Positions 34,877-45,012 of a stretch of 64,000 bases of DNA are shown here, in pieces. Source of the stretch: Sporocytophaga myxococcoides (GTDB taxonomy: Bacteria; Bacteroidota; Bacteroidia; Cytophagales; Cytophagaceae); the NCBI RefSeq assembly GCF_000775915.1, contig NZ_BBLT01000010.1, positions 1-64,000 of the forward strand, written 5' to 3'. The notes beneath the pieces were generated by a model, which saw only the letters and a list, made by a program, of their open reading frames with translations, did not search any database and had not been told where the DNA came from. Position numbers and translations under genes: made by a program. Each line of letters starts with the position of its first letter. The first letter of the stretch is position 1.

Positions 34877-34931
34877 ATCTTTCCTGATGGAGCAACAACA
34901 ATGTTTCTTAATCAGGAAGATCAAGATAAAA

Positions 34932-34965
34932 AAGAGAAGCTGTAATACAGGCTTCTCTTCTTCAT
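34932..34965. terminator. Bidirectional terminator between barrel paralogue 2 and the superoxide dismutase gene
   Basis: A 9-bp stem (AAGAGAAGC, 34932-34940, with GCTTCTCTT, 34951-34959), with A-rich sequence before and T-rich sequence after, serves the two convergent genes. Confidence 0.8.
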
Positions 34966-35002
34966 ACTTTTAACTTTAGACTTTCAACTTTTAGATTACA
35001 AC

Positions 35003-35671
35003 TTACTTCTTCTTTGCTTCTGAATACCTTTTGCTTACTTCGTCCCAGTTTATAATGTTCCAGAATGCCGTGATGTAATCAGGTCTTTTATTCTGATACT
35101 TCAGGTAGTATGCATGCTCCCAGACATCCAGCGCAAGTATTGGAGTTCCTTTAACTTTTACAACATCCATTAATGGATTGTCCTGGTTCGGAGTTGTTGT
35201 GATTTTCAGTTTTCCTTGCTGATCAACGATCAGCCACGCCCATCCTGATCCGAATCTTGTCTTTGCTGAGTCACTGAATTGGGCTTTGAAATTATCAAAT
35301 GAGCCAAAAGTCTTGTTAATTTCTTCTGATAAAGCTCCTGCTGGTGTTCCCCCTTTGGGAGAAAGAATTGTCCAGAACAAGCTGTGGTTGTAATGCCCGC
35401 CTCCATTATTTCTTACTGCTGAGTTATATTTGCTTACATTCTTACAGATATCTTCAATAGTCTTTCCATTGAGAGCTGAATTTGCAGCGACCTCCTTATT
35501 TAGATTTTTAACATAAGCATCATGATGTTTGTCATGGTGAATCTGCATGGTTTGAGTATCAAAGCTTGGCTCCAAGGCGTCATAAGCGTAAGGCAAAGCA
35601 GGAAGGGTAAATTGTGCGAATGTTAATGTAGAAAAGAACAATACAAAAACGCTTAACAATATTTTTTTCAT
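35003..35671 (-). CDS. Exported Mn/Fe superoxide dismutase
   Basis: 222 aa, about 20 longer than a cytoplasmic enzyme because of a signal peptide ([20 protein letters not shown]). It converts superoxide to peroxide and oxygen. Metal ligands are visible in [13 protein letters not shown] (His45), HYNHSLFW, and [29 protein letters not shown] and PNQDNPL (the Gln variant) suggest the manganese type, though metal choice is not certain from sequence. The protein should act in the periplasm or outside. It stands alone and is divergent from the cobalamin operon. Confidence 0.92.
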   Translation of the reverse strand: MKKILLSVFVLFFSTLTFAQFTLPALPYAYDALEPSFDTQTMQIHHDKHHDAYVKNLNKEVAANSALNGKTIEDICKNVSKYNSAVRNNGGGHYNHSLFWTILSPKGGTPAGALSEEINKTFGSFDNFKAQFSDSAKTRFGSGWAWLIVDQQGKLKITTTPNQDNPLMDVVKVKGTPILALDVWEHAYYLKYQNKRPDYITAFWNIINWDEVSKRYSEAKKK

Positions 35672-35845
35672 AGGGACTGAGTTAGGTTATTAATGGCTAA
35701 AAATAATAAGATTTAGATTTATTTATATAAACTTATGATAGTATGTTGTAATGGCTTGTTAATTATATGATTATTAAACCTCAGAAAAATATGGTTTTTA
35801 AAAAAGAGTAAAAAGAAAAATAGATTTGTATATTTGTCGCAAGTT

Positions 35846-36050
35846 TTGGTTTCCGAAAGGTTTTTCCTTCGGAATTAAAAGGGAATCAGGTGGAAATCCT
35901 GAACAGTTCCCGCTGCTGTAAACTTTGTTAAAGCGATTGACATCCTCGCCACTGTCCTTAATGGATGGGAAGGCCGTCAAAAGTAAAGTGAGTCAGAAGA
36001 CCTGCCAGAATCTGTACATTCGTAGCTTTCGGAGAAAGGGCAAAGGATAA
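35846..36050 (+). ncRNA. Cobalamin riboswitch
   Basis: The conserved core GGGAATCAGGTGGAAATCC with the following CCCGCTGCTGTAA element lies at 35881-35921. The B12 box, AGTCAGAAGACCTGCC, lies at 35991-36006, preceded by GGAAGGCCGTC. The order and spacing are those of adenosylcobalamin-sensing riboswitches. It precedes the BtuB gene by about 90 nt, so vitamin B12 should switch off the three-gene uptake operon. I see no clear intrinsic terminator, so control of translation start is more likely. Confidence 0.93.
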
Positions 36051-36136
36051 ATGCTTCATTGATTAGGATACCTGTATTCACTCAAGCCGTGTTTTTCATC
36101 GTTACGAATTGTTGTTGATATAATAATCATCCTGTA

Positions 36137-38074
36137 ATGAAGTTTATTAAGTTTCTGTTTCTGTCACTATCCTTTATGCTGAGTGAGCCTTTGCTTGCTC
36201 AATCAGTCAAGGATACAACATCTCTTCTGGAAGAGGTGATTATAGAAGGGAACAGGCTGAATATTTTTACGACAGGGAACAAAATACAAAGAATTGATTC
36301 TGCAACTATACAAAGGTTTAAATCAGGCAATCTTGGAGATTTATTGACTTTTAACTCTCATCTGTTTATTAAATCCTATGGAATCGGAAACCTGGCATCC
36401 ATCTCTTCCAGAGGTACAAATGCCAGTCAGACTGCAGTGTTATGGAATGGCTTTAATGTGCAATCACCTACTCTTGGTCAGGCTGACTTCTCCTATTTTC
36501 CTGTAAGCTTTGCTGATGATATAGAAATCCAATATGGAGGTGCGGGAGCTCTGTTTGGTAGTGGGGCAACTGGTGGTGTCATCAATTTTAATTCTACCCC
36601 TAAGTTTAATAATGGTTTAACATTTGGCGCTTCATTGAATGGAGGAAGTTTTAATTCTTGCCAGCAATCGGCTAATGTTAGTCTTTCTCAAAAGAACTTT
36701 GTAAGTGTTCTTAAGGTCTTTAATTATTCAACAGAGAATAATTTCCCATTTTATGCAAATGGTTATAAAGTGCGTCAGGTCAATGCTGACGTGAAGCAGA
36801 AGGGGCTAATGTCTGAAAATTTTTTCAGAATAAAAAAAGACCAGCAGCTGAATGTCAGGATCTGGTTGCAGGATAATTATCGAGAGATTCCGCCATCTAT
36901 TGCTTCCAGATCCGGCAACCAGCCTATGTTGTTTGTTAATGAGACGCTGGAATCAGATTTTTTAAGGCTAAGTTCTGAATGGAAGAAATCAGGAAAGGTA
37001 GCTTCTTATTTCGTCAGAACTGCCTATTTTAATGATCGTATGAGCTATGTTGATACCCTAGCAAATATGCATGCAATAACTCGCTTCCATACTTCGATTT
37101 CAGAAGCAGAGAGTATTCTAAGATTAGGAAGAAAGCATTTGTTGAATATAGGACTCCATAACACTTTTAATCAGGCCACGTCTAATGGGTATCCGGATTC
37201 TCCTTCACAGAATCGATTAGCATTGTTTGGTTCTTATAAGTTTTCTTTTCTAAATGATCATTGGAGGACAGTAATAAGCCTCCGTCAGGAGATGGTCAGG
37301 GGAAAGTTAATACCTCTTATACCTTCAGCAGGTGTGGAAGGCAAGCTTGTTAAATTTTTATCAGCCAGGGCAAATGTTTCAAGAACCTACAAGGTTCCCA
37401 CCTTTAACGACTTATACTGGAATCCGGGAGGAAACAAAAGTCTTAAACCTGAGTCAGGATGGAGCGGGGAGATAAGTTTAACAGCTTCTCAATTTACCAA
37501 AAGCAGAAGTAGAAATTCTGTTATGCTGACATTCTTTAACAGTAATATTGAAAACTGTATTATGTGGCTACCTGCTGGAGGAACCTGGAGTGCACAGAAT
37601 ATACAATCGGTTTGGTCACGAGGGTTGGAAAGCATTATTACATTTAATAAAGAAATCAGAGATTTTAAGTTCGGACTTGTAGTACTCTACAACTATGTTG
37701 TCGCAACAAATCAAAAAGCAAGAATGGCTAATGATAATATAGTTGGGAAGCAGTTGATCTATGTACCTGTATATTCAGGTCAGGCAACTGTGGAGCTTGT
37801 TTACAAAGGTTTTTATGTGAATTATATTCAAAACTATACAGGTAACAGGTATTATACTACGGATAACTCCAAAGTGGTGGAAGCCTTTCAGTTGGGGAGT
37901 ATAGTTGCAGGTAAGAATTTTAAAATGGGTAGTTCATTTTTGAATGTAAATGTAAGAGTGAATAACCTGTGGAATGAATCTTATCAGGTAGTTTTAAATC
38001 AGGCTATGCCAATGCGATATTATCAGGCAGGTCTTTCATATGTATTTAATAAATCAAATAAAAGTATAAACTGA
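36137..38074 (+). CDS. btuB: TonB-dependent cobalamin receptor (BtuB-like)
   Basis: 645 aa. A signal peptide (ending EPLLAQS) is followed by a TonB-box-like segment (LLEEVIIEGNR), a plug domain (about 40-150: LGDLLTFNSHLFIKSYG, SSRGTNASQTAVLWNGFNVQ, GGAGALFGSGATGGVINF) and a 22-strand-type barrel ending with YYQAGLSYVF followed by a short tail. It takes vitamin B12 across the outer membrane with energy from TonB. The riboswitch upstream and the two downstream genes, which form the known Bacteroidota B12 surface cluster, support the substrate. The next gene starts 9 nt after the stop. Confidence 0.9.
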   Translation: MKFIKFLFLSLSFMLSEPLLAQSVKDTTSLLEEVIIEGNRLNIFTTGNKIQRIDSATIQRFKSGNLGDLLTFNSHLFIKSYGIGNLASISSRGTNASQTAVLWNGFNVQSPTLGQADFSYFPVSFADDIEIQYGGAGALFGSGATGGVINFNSTPKFNNGLTFGASLNGGSFNSCQQSANVSLSQKNFVSVLKVFNYSTENNFPFYANGYKVRQVNADVKQKGLMSENFFRIKKDQQLNVRIWLQDNYREIPPSIASRSGNQPMLFVNETLESDFLRLSSEWKKSGKVASYFVRTAYFNDRMSYVDTLANMHAITRFHTSISEAESILRLGRKHLLNIGLHNTFNQATSNGYPDSPSQNRLALFGSYKFSFLNDHWRTVISLRQEMVRGKLIPLIPSAGVEGKLVKFLSARANVSRTYKVPTFNDLYWNPGGNKSLKPESGWSGEISLTASQFTKSRSRNSVMLTFFNSNIENCIMWLPAGGTWSAQNIQSVWSRGLESIITFNKEIRDFKFGLVVLYNYVVATNQKARMANDNIVGKQLIYVPVYSGQATVELVYKGFYVNYIQNYTGNRYYTTDNSKVVEAFQLGSIVAGKNFKMGSSFLNVNVRVNNLWNESYQVVLNQAMPMRYYQAGLSYVFNKSNKSIN

Positions 38075-38083
38075 AATTATAAA

Positions 38084-39781
38084 ATGGAAAAAAATTACAG
38101 TAGGCATAGTCAATGTTCGAGGGTACTGAATTCTCTTTTGACTTTTTGTTGTTTTTTGCTTTTAGAACATGTTTCGATAGCACAGAGTATTTCAACTGTT
38201 GATGAGTATACACTTGCCCCTGGTTCTTATTGGAATGGCTCTGACGGCTCTGGCGGATTTCAAAGCGGCGATGCATTTTTTTATAATAATTATAGCACAC
38301 TTTATAATTCTTGGTCCGGTTTTGCTTACACAAATATGAAGGATACTATCACACCTAAACATGGAAATTCATATAGCGCAATTACTGGATCTGGCTATAA
38401 TGCATCAGATAATTATATAGTATCGTCAGCGTATTCACCAGCTTCTGTTCGTCTGACTGGCGAACTAAGAGGAAAGACTGTCAGTGGTTTTTTTGTTACT
38501 AATACAACGAATACTGCACTGTCTATGAAGGATAAGAAAAATGGTGAATTTGGTGCAAAGCAGTTCGGTGGAGCATCAGGTGATGAGCAAGACTGGTTTA
38601 AGTTAACGATAAAAGGTTATATAAATGGTGAAGCCAAGGATAATCATGTAGATTTTTATCTTGCCGATTATCGCTCTCCTGATAATTTATTTGACTATAT
38701 CGTAAATACCTGGCAATGGGTAGATCTTACTCCTCTGGGAAATGTTGATAGCCTTGCTTTTGAACTATCATCTTCTGATGTTGGAGTATGGGGGATGAAT
38801 ACTCCTGCCTATTTTGCCATAGATAATTTTAACAACCCTCAGTTTCCCGGCAAGCCTGGAATGACAGGAAGTACTGCTATTCACAAGGATAGTCAGGTGT
38901 TTAAAATATGGGCTTCCGGTGGTTCTGTTACAAGAGGGTTTCAGGATATTTCTAAGAAGGAGCTGGGTAAAGCATCCACTGGAGATTTGTCAGGCGCTTA
39001 TGGAAAAGCTGGAACAGGATTAGTAAGTTTGGGTGATAGCGGTTATGCTACGCTAACCTTTGATATGCCAATCAGGAATGGAGATGGTTCAGACTTTGCA
39101 GTTTTTGAATACAGCTTTGAGCAGGCATTTAAGGAGCTGGCTTTTGTGGAAGTAAGTTCAGATGGAGAACACTTCTTCCGTTTTCCTGCAACTTCTTATA
39201 CAGATCCTGTAACACATCAGATCGATCAGGCCGGTACGAATGCGTATCTTAGTGAAAACCTATTAAACAACTTAGCAGGAAAGTATAATGGTGAGTTTGG
39301 TACACCTTTCGATCTGGAGGAATTAAAAGACATAGAGGGATTGAATATTGATGCTGTGACCCATGTACGTATAGTAGATGTTGTAGGAAGTATAAATCCA
39401 CTATATGCCAGTAAAGACGAGGAAGGCCGAAATGTAAATGATCCTTGGCCCACTCCTTTTCCTTCAAGTGGTTTTGACCTTGATGCTATTGGAGTTATCA
39501 ATACAGGTGTTCCTGCAGGTATTGTTGGTGCAGGAGAGAGTCGAATCAGCATTTATCCTAATCCATCCCAGAAAAATCAATTCATAAATATTACGCTTGA
39601 TGTTTCTGTTGATCAGGAGTATGGTGTGCAGATATATGATCTTGCAGGTCAGCTTATGAAGTCACATAAAGCCGGATCTCAGCAGTTCTCTATTTCAACT
39701 GAGGGTTTTATTGCAGGCATCTATGTATTGAAAGTAATTGATGAAGGTGAGGTAATTACAAGAAAATTTGTTGTTAACTAA
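38084..39781 (+). CDS. DUF4465 domain protein with T9SS sorting domain (cobalamin operon)
   Basis: 565 aa. After an N-terminal signal region (hydrophobic LLTFCCFLLLEHVSIAQ, unusually preceded by ~17 polar residues) comes a DUF4465 domain (about 35-255). Its hallmarks are LAPGSYWNGSDGSGGFQSGD, SWSGFAYTNMKDTITP, SAITGSGYNASDNYIVS, and a late YFAIDNF. A second domain (about 265-475: SQVFKIWASGGSVTRGFQDIS, DFAVFEYSFEQAF, FDLDAIGVIN) is often a separate surface protein. The end is a type A T9SS domain (YPNPSQKN, GIYVLKV). DUF4465 proteins are regular neighbours of BtuB in Bacteroidota. A role in capturing cobalamin at the surface is inferred, not shown. Confidence 0.85.
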   Translation: MEKNYSRHSQCSRVLNSLLTFCCFLLLEHVSIAQSISTVDEYTLAPGSYWNGSDGSGGFQSGDAFFYNNYSTLYNSWSGFAYTNMKDTITPKHGNSYSAITGSGYNASDNYIVSSAYSPASVRLTGELRGKTVSGFFVTNTTNTALSMKDKKNGEFGAKQFGGASGDEQDWFKLTIKGYINGEAKDNHVDFYLADYRSPDNLFDYIVNTWQWVDLTPLGNVDSLAFELSSSDVGVWGMNTPAYFAIDNFNNPQFPGKPGMTGSTAIHKDSQVFKIWASGGSVTRGFQDISKKELGKASTGDLSGAYGKAGTGLVSLGDSGYATLTFDMPIRNGDGSDFAVFEYSFEQAFKELAFVEVSSDGEHFFRFPATSYTDPVTHQIDQAGTNAYLSENLLNNLAGKYNGEFGTPFDLEELKDIEGLNIDAVTHVRIVDVVGSINPLYASKDEEGRNVNDPWPTPFPSSGFDLDAIGVINTGVPAGIVGAGESRISIYPNPSQKNQFINITLDVSVDQEYGVQIYDLAGQLMKSHKAGSQQFSISTEGFIAGIYVLKVIDEGEVITRKFVVN

Positions 39782-39788
39782 TTCAAAG

Positions 39789-40820
39789 ATGAAGTATATC
39801 GTAGGATTTGTTTGCGCAGGTGTTTTATTTTTATGTTCCTGTGTAAGCGATAGGGCCAAAGATGTGAAACCTGAAATGCCGGTAGCAGCAAAGCCTGCTT
39901 CCGGTGTATACATTACTAATGAAGGGAATTTCACCTGGGGGAATGCTTCTGTCAGTTATTATAACTTTTCAGACCAACTGGTCACGGAAGATGCTTTTAA
40001 AGCAGCCAATAATCGTCAGTTAGGAGATGTATGTCAGTCTATGTCTATTATAAATGGTAAAGCCTACATCGTTGTCAATAACTCGTTCAAAATTGAGGTA
40101 GTTACTCCAGATAGCTTGAAATCAGTAGGTGTGATAAGCGGATTAAGTTCTCCGCGTTATATACTTGCGGTAAATGAAACCAAAGCTTATGTGACGGATT
40201 ACAAAAGAAATGCTGTTTACGTTGTGGATCTTTCAACCAACCATGTGATTAAAGAGATACCCTGCAGAGGCTGGACGGAAGAGCTGGTAATGGCTGGTAA
40301 TAAGGTTTTTATTACAAATGTGAGGAAGCAATATTTGTACGTCATAAATCCTGTAAGTGATATTATTGAAGATAGTATTAAGATCGGTATGAATGCTTAT
40401 TCTGTCAAGACAGATAAGGATAATAAGGTGTGGGTGCTGGCAGGCAGGAATGGATCAGTTGCTGCAACTTTACACAGGATAAACCCGGTAAATAATGTTA
40501 TTGAGCAAACATTATCATTTAATGCCTCAGACAACCCATCTTCATTGAAGATCAACGGTACAAAAGATACTTTATATTACCTGAATAAAGGAGTGTGTCA
40601 ACTTCCGATTTCAGAAACTTCCTTGCATGCTATAACTTTAATCCCACAGGGCAATATGTTGTTCTATGGTTTAGGCATAGATCCAGCTTCAGGAGTTATT
40701 TTTGTTTCAGATGCAATAGATTATGTTCAGCCAGGGATAGTATATAGGTATCAACCGAATGGAACTTTGTTGAATAGCTTTAAGGTAGGGACAACACCAG
40801 GAGATTTCTGCTTTTATTAA
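39789..40820 (+). CDS. BtuG-like surface lipoprotein, beta-propeller (YncE/DUF5074 type)
   Basis: 343 aa from the ATG at 39789, chosen because it opens a lipoprotein signal peptide (MKYIVGFVCAGVLFLCSC, lipobox Cys at 18). The rest is a seven-bladed YncE-like propeller: VYITNEGNFTWGNASVSYY, VYVVDLSTNHVIKEIPC, LYVINPVSDIIEDSI, and the end VYRYQPNGTLLNSFKVGTTPGDFCFY (in part). In Bacteroides the BtuG lipoprotein of this fold binds vitamin B12 very tightly and sits on BtuB. Gene order riboswitch-btuB-DUF4465-propeller makes the same role likely here. It starts 7 nt after the previous stop. Confidence 0.82.
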   Translation: MKYIVGFVCAGVLFLCSCVSDRAKDVKPEMPVAAKPASGVYITNEGNFTWGNASVSYYNFSDQLVTEDAFKAANNRQLGDVCQSMSIINGKAYIVVNNSFKIEVVTPDSLKSVGVISGLSSPRYILAVNETKAYVTDYKRNAVYVVDLSTNHVIKEIPCRGWTEELVMAGNKVFITNVRKQYLYVINPVSDIIEDSIKIGMNAYSVKTDKDNKVWVLAGRNGSVAATLHRINPVNNVIEQTLSFNASDNPSSLKINGTKDTLYYLNKGVCQLPISETSLHAITLIPQGNMLFYGLGIDPASGVIFVSDAIDYVQPGIVYRYQPNGTLLNSFKVGTTPGDFCFY

Positions 40821-41151
40821 TGTAAAGTCCCAGAATTGTCTTCTGTGGCTTTGTGTAGAAAGTTTGTCTTGTATTCTAAAACATTAAAATCGTAATCTGA
40901 AGCCTTGCCTTTTGGAGCATTCATGGTCTGATTTGATCAAATACTTGATATTTTTATTTCAATAAATGATTTTGACCATTGGTCAATTTAATTATTTTGA
41001 AAATTAAGATATGTTCAAATAAGATTTAATATGCTGATGGCCATGTGATATGGCTGCTAAGTATAGGTGCCGGCGATCTGACTTTTGCTTTTTTCTCTAT
41101 TAATTTACCGTATTTCTTTGTAGATTTACAATTTTTATAACTCCCGAAACA
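40821..41151. other. Intergenic region before the CotH-like gene, no feature seen
   Basis: 331 nt, AT-rich. No terminator with a good stem is visible after the cobalamin operon, and I found no ORF with protein-like composition. Confidence 0.5.
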
Positions 41152-43092
41152 ATGAAAAATACACTTAATTCCTTTGTATTCGTAATTATTATTTTTAATT
41201 GGTTGACGCTTAGAGCGCAAGCTGTTCCTGAAAAACTTTATGCTGAAAATGTTATTGGCAGTGATGATAATTTGCATAAAGCTTTTGATGGCGATTTGGA
41301 AACCTTTTTTTCTACTTCACAAAGCAGTGGTGGATGGGTTGGCTTGGATCTAGGTGAAAAATATGTAATAGAAAAGATTTCATACAGTCCTAGAAAAAAC
41401 GCTTCCTCCAAATTATTGCTTGGAATATTTGAAGGTGCCAATAACCCAGACTTCGGAGATGCAGTACCATTATCCATTATCAAAGATGCTCCTCAGGAAA
41501 ATATACTTACAGAGCAAATTATAAATTGTTCCAAAGGGTTTCGATATGTAAGATATATTGGCCCTTCCGGTTCATATTGCAACATTGCGGAGCTTGAATT
41601 TTATGGATATCTCGGAGCGGGTGATAACAGGAAGCTCTTTCAACTGACAAATCTACCAACAGTTACTATACATACTGCAAATGCTGAGGATATTGTATCA
41701 AAGGATACCTATATAGCTGGTATAGTAACCATAATTTCTGAAAATGGTACCAAGTTATTTACAGATAGTCTGGAGATCAGAGGTAGAGGCAATGCCAGCT
41801 GGGATTTCCCAAAGAAGCCTTATAGGATAAAACTTTACAATAAAGCTTCATTGTTGAATATGCCTGCAAAAGAAAAAAACTGGACCTTGATTAACAACTA
41901 TAGCGACAAAACCTTGATGCGAAATTTACTTGCGTTTGATTTAAGTAAGCGACTGGATATGTCTTATACCCCTGCAGGAAAGCCAGTAGATGTTATTTTA
42001 AATGGAGAGTACAAAGGCACCTACCAACTATGTGATCAGATAGAAGTTGCAAAACAAAGAGTTGATATCGAAAAAATGGATCCGGAAGATGTTACTTTGC
42101 CTAACTTATCAGGTGGATACTTATTAGAAATAGACGGATATGCTAATAAGGAGATCTCATGGTTCCAATCTGCTAAAACCAGTACTCCTGTAACTATTAA
42201 ATATCCAAAAGATGATGAAATTGTGCCTGAGCAAAAGAATTATATAACGTCCTATTTCAATTCAATGGAAAGTGCCTTGTTTTCTGCTGCATTTGAAGAC
42301 GAAAGAAATGGATATTCTAAATATATAGATAAGGAGAGTTTTATACGTCATTTTTTAATAGGAGAGCTTAGTGGTAATACCGACACGTATTGGAGCACTT
42401 ATATATACAAGAGAAGAAATGATGATCTCTTTCGCTTTGGTCCAATATGGGACTTTGATATAGCCTATGAAAATGATCATCGTACTTATCCTATCAATGA
42501 TAACCCAGACTGGATTTATGCGTCAACAGGAAGCTCTGCCGGAGGGGCCCGCACAATAGTCAATCGTTTACTTTCTGATCCAAATCTATTTGAAAGAATA
42601 AAATCTGTATATGCCTCTTATCGTGATCGGGAAATATTGAAAGATTCCGTTTTACTTAGTGTCGTTGATAACTATGCAGCAGAATTGGATCAATCTCAAC
42701 AACTCAATTTTACCCGTTGGAATATACTTTTAACCAATATTAATAATCCTGAAATATATGGAAGTTATGCTGCTGAAGTAGATCATGTCAAAGATTATAT
42801 TAAGAATAGATTGTTATGGATGGACAAGAAACTGGATTATACTCCTCCTGTTGTTGCTTCTAGCAATAAGATAAGAAATTCTGATATCTCTATACGAACC
42901 GATGAAAACAGTATACATTTTAACATTCTTGCGCAACCTCTGAACATAGATGTAATTGACCTTTTAGGAAGAACAATTCTTTCGCGTGCAGTAGGAGAAA
43001 GCACTGTAATTAATGTAGAAAAGGGTATATACCTAATACTTGTAACTAACTCTGAAGGAGTGTCTGAAGTTGTGAAATGTATGGTTCCTTAA
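41152..43092 (+). CDS. CotH-like kinase-family protein with discoidin-like domain, T9SS-exported
   Basis: 646 aa. A signal peptide (ending LTLRAQA) is followed by an F5/8 type C (discoidin)-like domain (about 25-155: SDDNLHKAFDGDLETFFST, GWVGLDLGEKYVIEKISYSPR in part). Then comes a CotH domain (about 170-560): LEIRGRGNASWDFPKKPYRI in part, NGEYKGTYQLCDQIEVAKQRVD, GGYLLEIDGY, and FGPIWDFDIAYEN, which carries the Mg-binding type D-D-D residues. The end is a type A T9SS-like tail (VIDLLGRTIL, GIYLILVTN). CotH proteins resemble protein kinases; in spores they phosphorylate coat proteins. Here the protein would act outside the cell, so its phosphate donor and target are unclear. Confidence 0.85.
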   Translation: MKNTLNSFVFVIIIFNWLTLRAQAVPEKLYAENVIGSDDNLHKAFDGDLETFFSTSQSSGGWVGLDLGEKYVIEKISYSPRKNASSKLLLGIFEGANNPDFGDAVPLSIIKDAPQENILTEQIINCSKGFRYVRYIGPSGSYCNIAELEFYGYLGAGDNRKLFQLTNLPTVTIHTANAEDIVSKDTYIAGIVTIISENGTKLFTDSLEIRGRGNASWDFPKKPYRIKLYNKASLLNMPAKEKNWTLINNYSDKTLMRNLLAFDLSKRLDMSYTPAGKPVDVILNGEYKGTYQLCDQIEVAKQRVDIEKMDPEDVTLPNLSGGYLLEIDGYANKEISWFQSAKTSTPVTIKYPKDDEIVPEQKNYITSYFNSMESALFSAAFEDERNGYSKYIDKESFIRHFLIGELSGNTDTYWSTYIYKRRNDDLFRFGPIWDFDIAYENDHRTYPINDNPDWIYASTGSSAGGARTIVNRLLSDPNLFERIKSVYASYRDREILKDSVLLSVVDNYAAELDQSQQLNFTRWNILLTNINNPEIYGSYAAEVDHVKDYIKNRLLWMDKKLDYTPPVVASSNKIRNSDISIRTDENSIHFNILAQPLNIDVIDLLGRTILSRAVGESTVINVEKGIYLILVTNSEGVSEVVKCMVP

Positions 43093-43248
43093 GAGGAATA
43101 AATGATATATAGTTGATAAAAATTGGTTTTAAAGTTGATAGCTAAGTTGTTTTTGAAAGATTAATATATCTATGTTAAAGGTGTTTGAATAGATAGTAAG
43201 ATATTCAAAAGAGATCTTAGATTCTCTCGTTTTATAAATCCCTTTAAA

Positions 43249-44839
43249 ATGCTTGTCATTTTTATTGCCATGCTATTTTTTACAGGAGAGGTGTATGGGC
43301 AACCAGGTGGTGGAGGCGGTTTAGGAATAGGTAGCTTTTACAGTAATAAACTTGACCTCATTGATATTTCATCCGACACTTCTTTTAAAATAAGATTTTT
43401 TAGCATGTTTGAGGGAAAAACTCATAAGGAGTTTTTTATGTTTCAATCATTGCCTAAAGAAAGTGGCGAAGTGTTAATATTTGATCATCATTATGGATAT
43501 CGTATCCCTTCAATAGATGATGCGGATAAAAATGGTTATTCAAAGGAGGGTTCATGCCAAAGAATGTAAATTGAATATCAACTAGACACTATGATAGTTG
43601 ATTTTTATGGAATTATTGGCGAAAACGCTGCTGGTCGCGCTGATTGGATGGATTCACTGGTAATACAAAAGGGATATTTTAAGTTTCATCGTTCAAAAAA
43701 TTTGGAGTCTCATTTGTTAGAGAGGATTATATTAGAAATGTAAAGCTGATCCGAAGTGGATTGACATTTTTTACAGTCAAAAAACTATCTAAAGCAGGTT
43801 ATATTCAATATAATCCACAAATAGATCTTTCCTTTCAGGATGAAAGAGATCTTCCCGCGGAACACTTTCTCAGGAGAGCTGCATATTTTAATAAATATAA
43901 TAAACCTCAACTTGCTTTTGCAGAAATTGATAAAGTAATAGAGAAAAACAACGGTAGACAAGATTGTGAAACTCTATTTCTTCTTTGTGATGCATTTGCT
44001 CAAACGGCTCAATATGAAAAATTTCGAAGGCAATTCAATGTGAATGTTACAGCAGAAATGAGGAGTGGGATTCCTATCGGAAAAGAATAGAGTTATATAT
44101 TAGGCTAAACGAGTATAATAAAGCTTTGGATGATTACAATACGTTGTTTGTTATTTCAGAAGATAAAAAAGTGGTAAGGCATGAGCAGGCAAGGTTTAAA
44201 TAAAATACCTTAAGGACTACAAAGGTGCAATAAATGATCTAAAGTCAATAATAGATGTGATACCGGATAATCATATGAGCGATAGCCCTTTGGGATTGTC
44301 TGAATATTATGATGTATATTTTGTTTTTGCTTTGGCGGAGTACCTGAATGGAGACAAGAAATCTGCTTTCAGGCATTGGCTGAAGACTGAAGAGTATGGA
44401 TACGGTAAATATAGATATGATTCTCCCATTAGTCATTTTGATTCGATCATTGGTAAAAATCCCAGAAATCCTGAAATCTACCTGGCCAGAGCAATTTCAT
44501 ATTATGTTAGAGCCTTTTCTATAGGAAGGGGAGAAGAAGCTAATAGATATTGCAATGAGGCATTAAATGATATTAGGAAGGCAGAAGAATCAGGTATGAA
44601 GGATGATTATAGGATAAATATGAATAGGGCATTAGTATTGGAAGCAATTAAAAAAAAATGAGGAGGCATTAACTGAAATTGATAGGTCAATATTGAAAAA
44701 TAATACTGATCCACGATGTTATTTTATAAAGTATTCCATTCTATACGAACTTGGAAAAATAAATAGGGGTGGCAAAAGTGACCCGGATTTTAGTAGATAT
44801 CAATTACTTTTAAAAAAATGGAAATGGGAGAAATATTAG
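43249..44839 (+). pseudogene. Decayed gene for an exported TPR protein
   Basis: One protein can be followed across frames. It starts with a signal peptide (MLVIFIAMLFFTGEVYGQ) and a Gly-rich start. A TAA at 43567 interrupts the frame, which then continues (IEYQLDTMIVDFYGIIGENA). A frameshift near 43705 leads into REDYIRNVKLIRSGLTFFTV and the TPR part (RRAAYFNKYNKPQLAFAEIDK). Another shift near 44070 leads into ELYIRLNEYNKALDDYNTLF, and one near 44203 into YLKDYKGAINDLKSIIDVIP. One at the A-run 44650-44658 leads into EEALTEIDRSILKNN, and the end is KKWKWEKY before the TAG at 44837. At least one nonsense and four frameshift changes make it non-functional. The role of the ancestor is unknown. 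Confidence 0.85.
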
Positions 44840-45012
44840 TATAAGTAACTAATGATATTCTCTTGTTATAGGTGAAAGTTATCAAGGATATAAGTGATAA
44901 ATAGCCGCATTTGATTCCACGATTGGTATTAATGATCAGATAAAAATCAATGATCCTGGCAAAAAAAATACTGCAAACTAAATAATAAACACTACACTTA
45001 TTATCTGCTTCT

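Noticed and set aside
44881-44983. Short protein-like frame ending ...KNTAN
   Set aside because: About 26 codons with no start; at most a remnant, mentioned with the neighbouring terminator.
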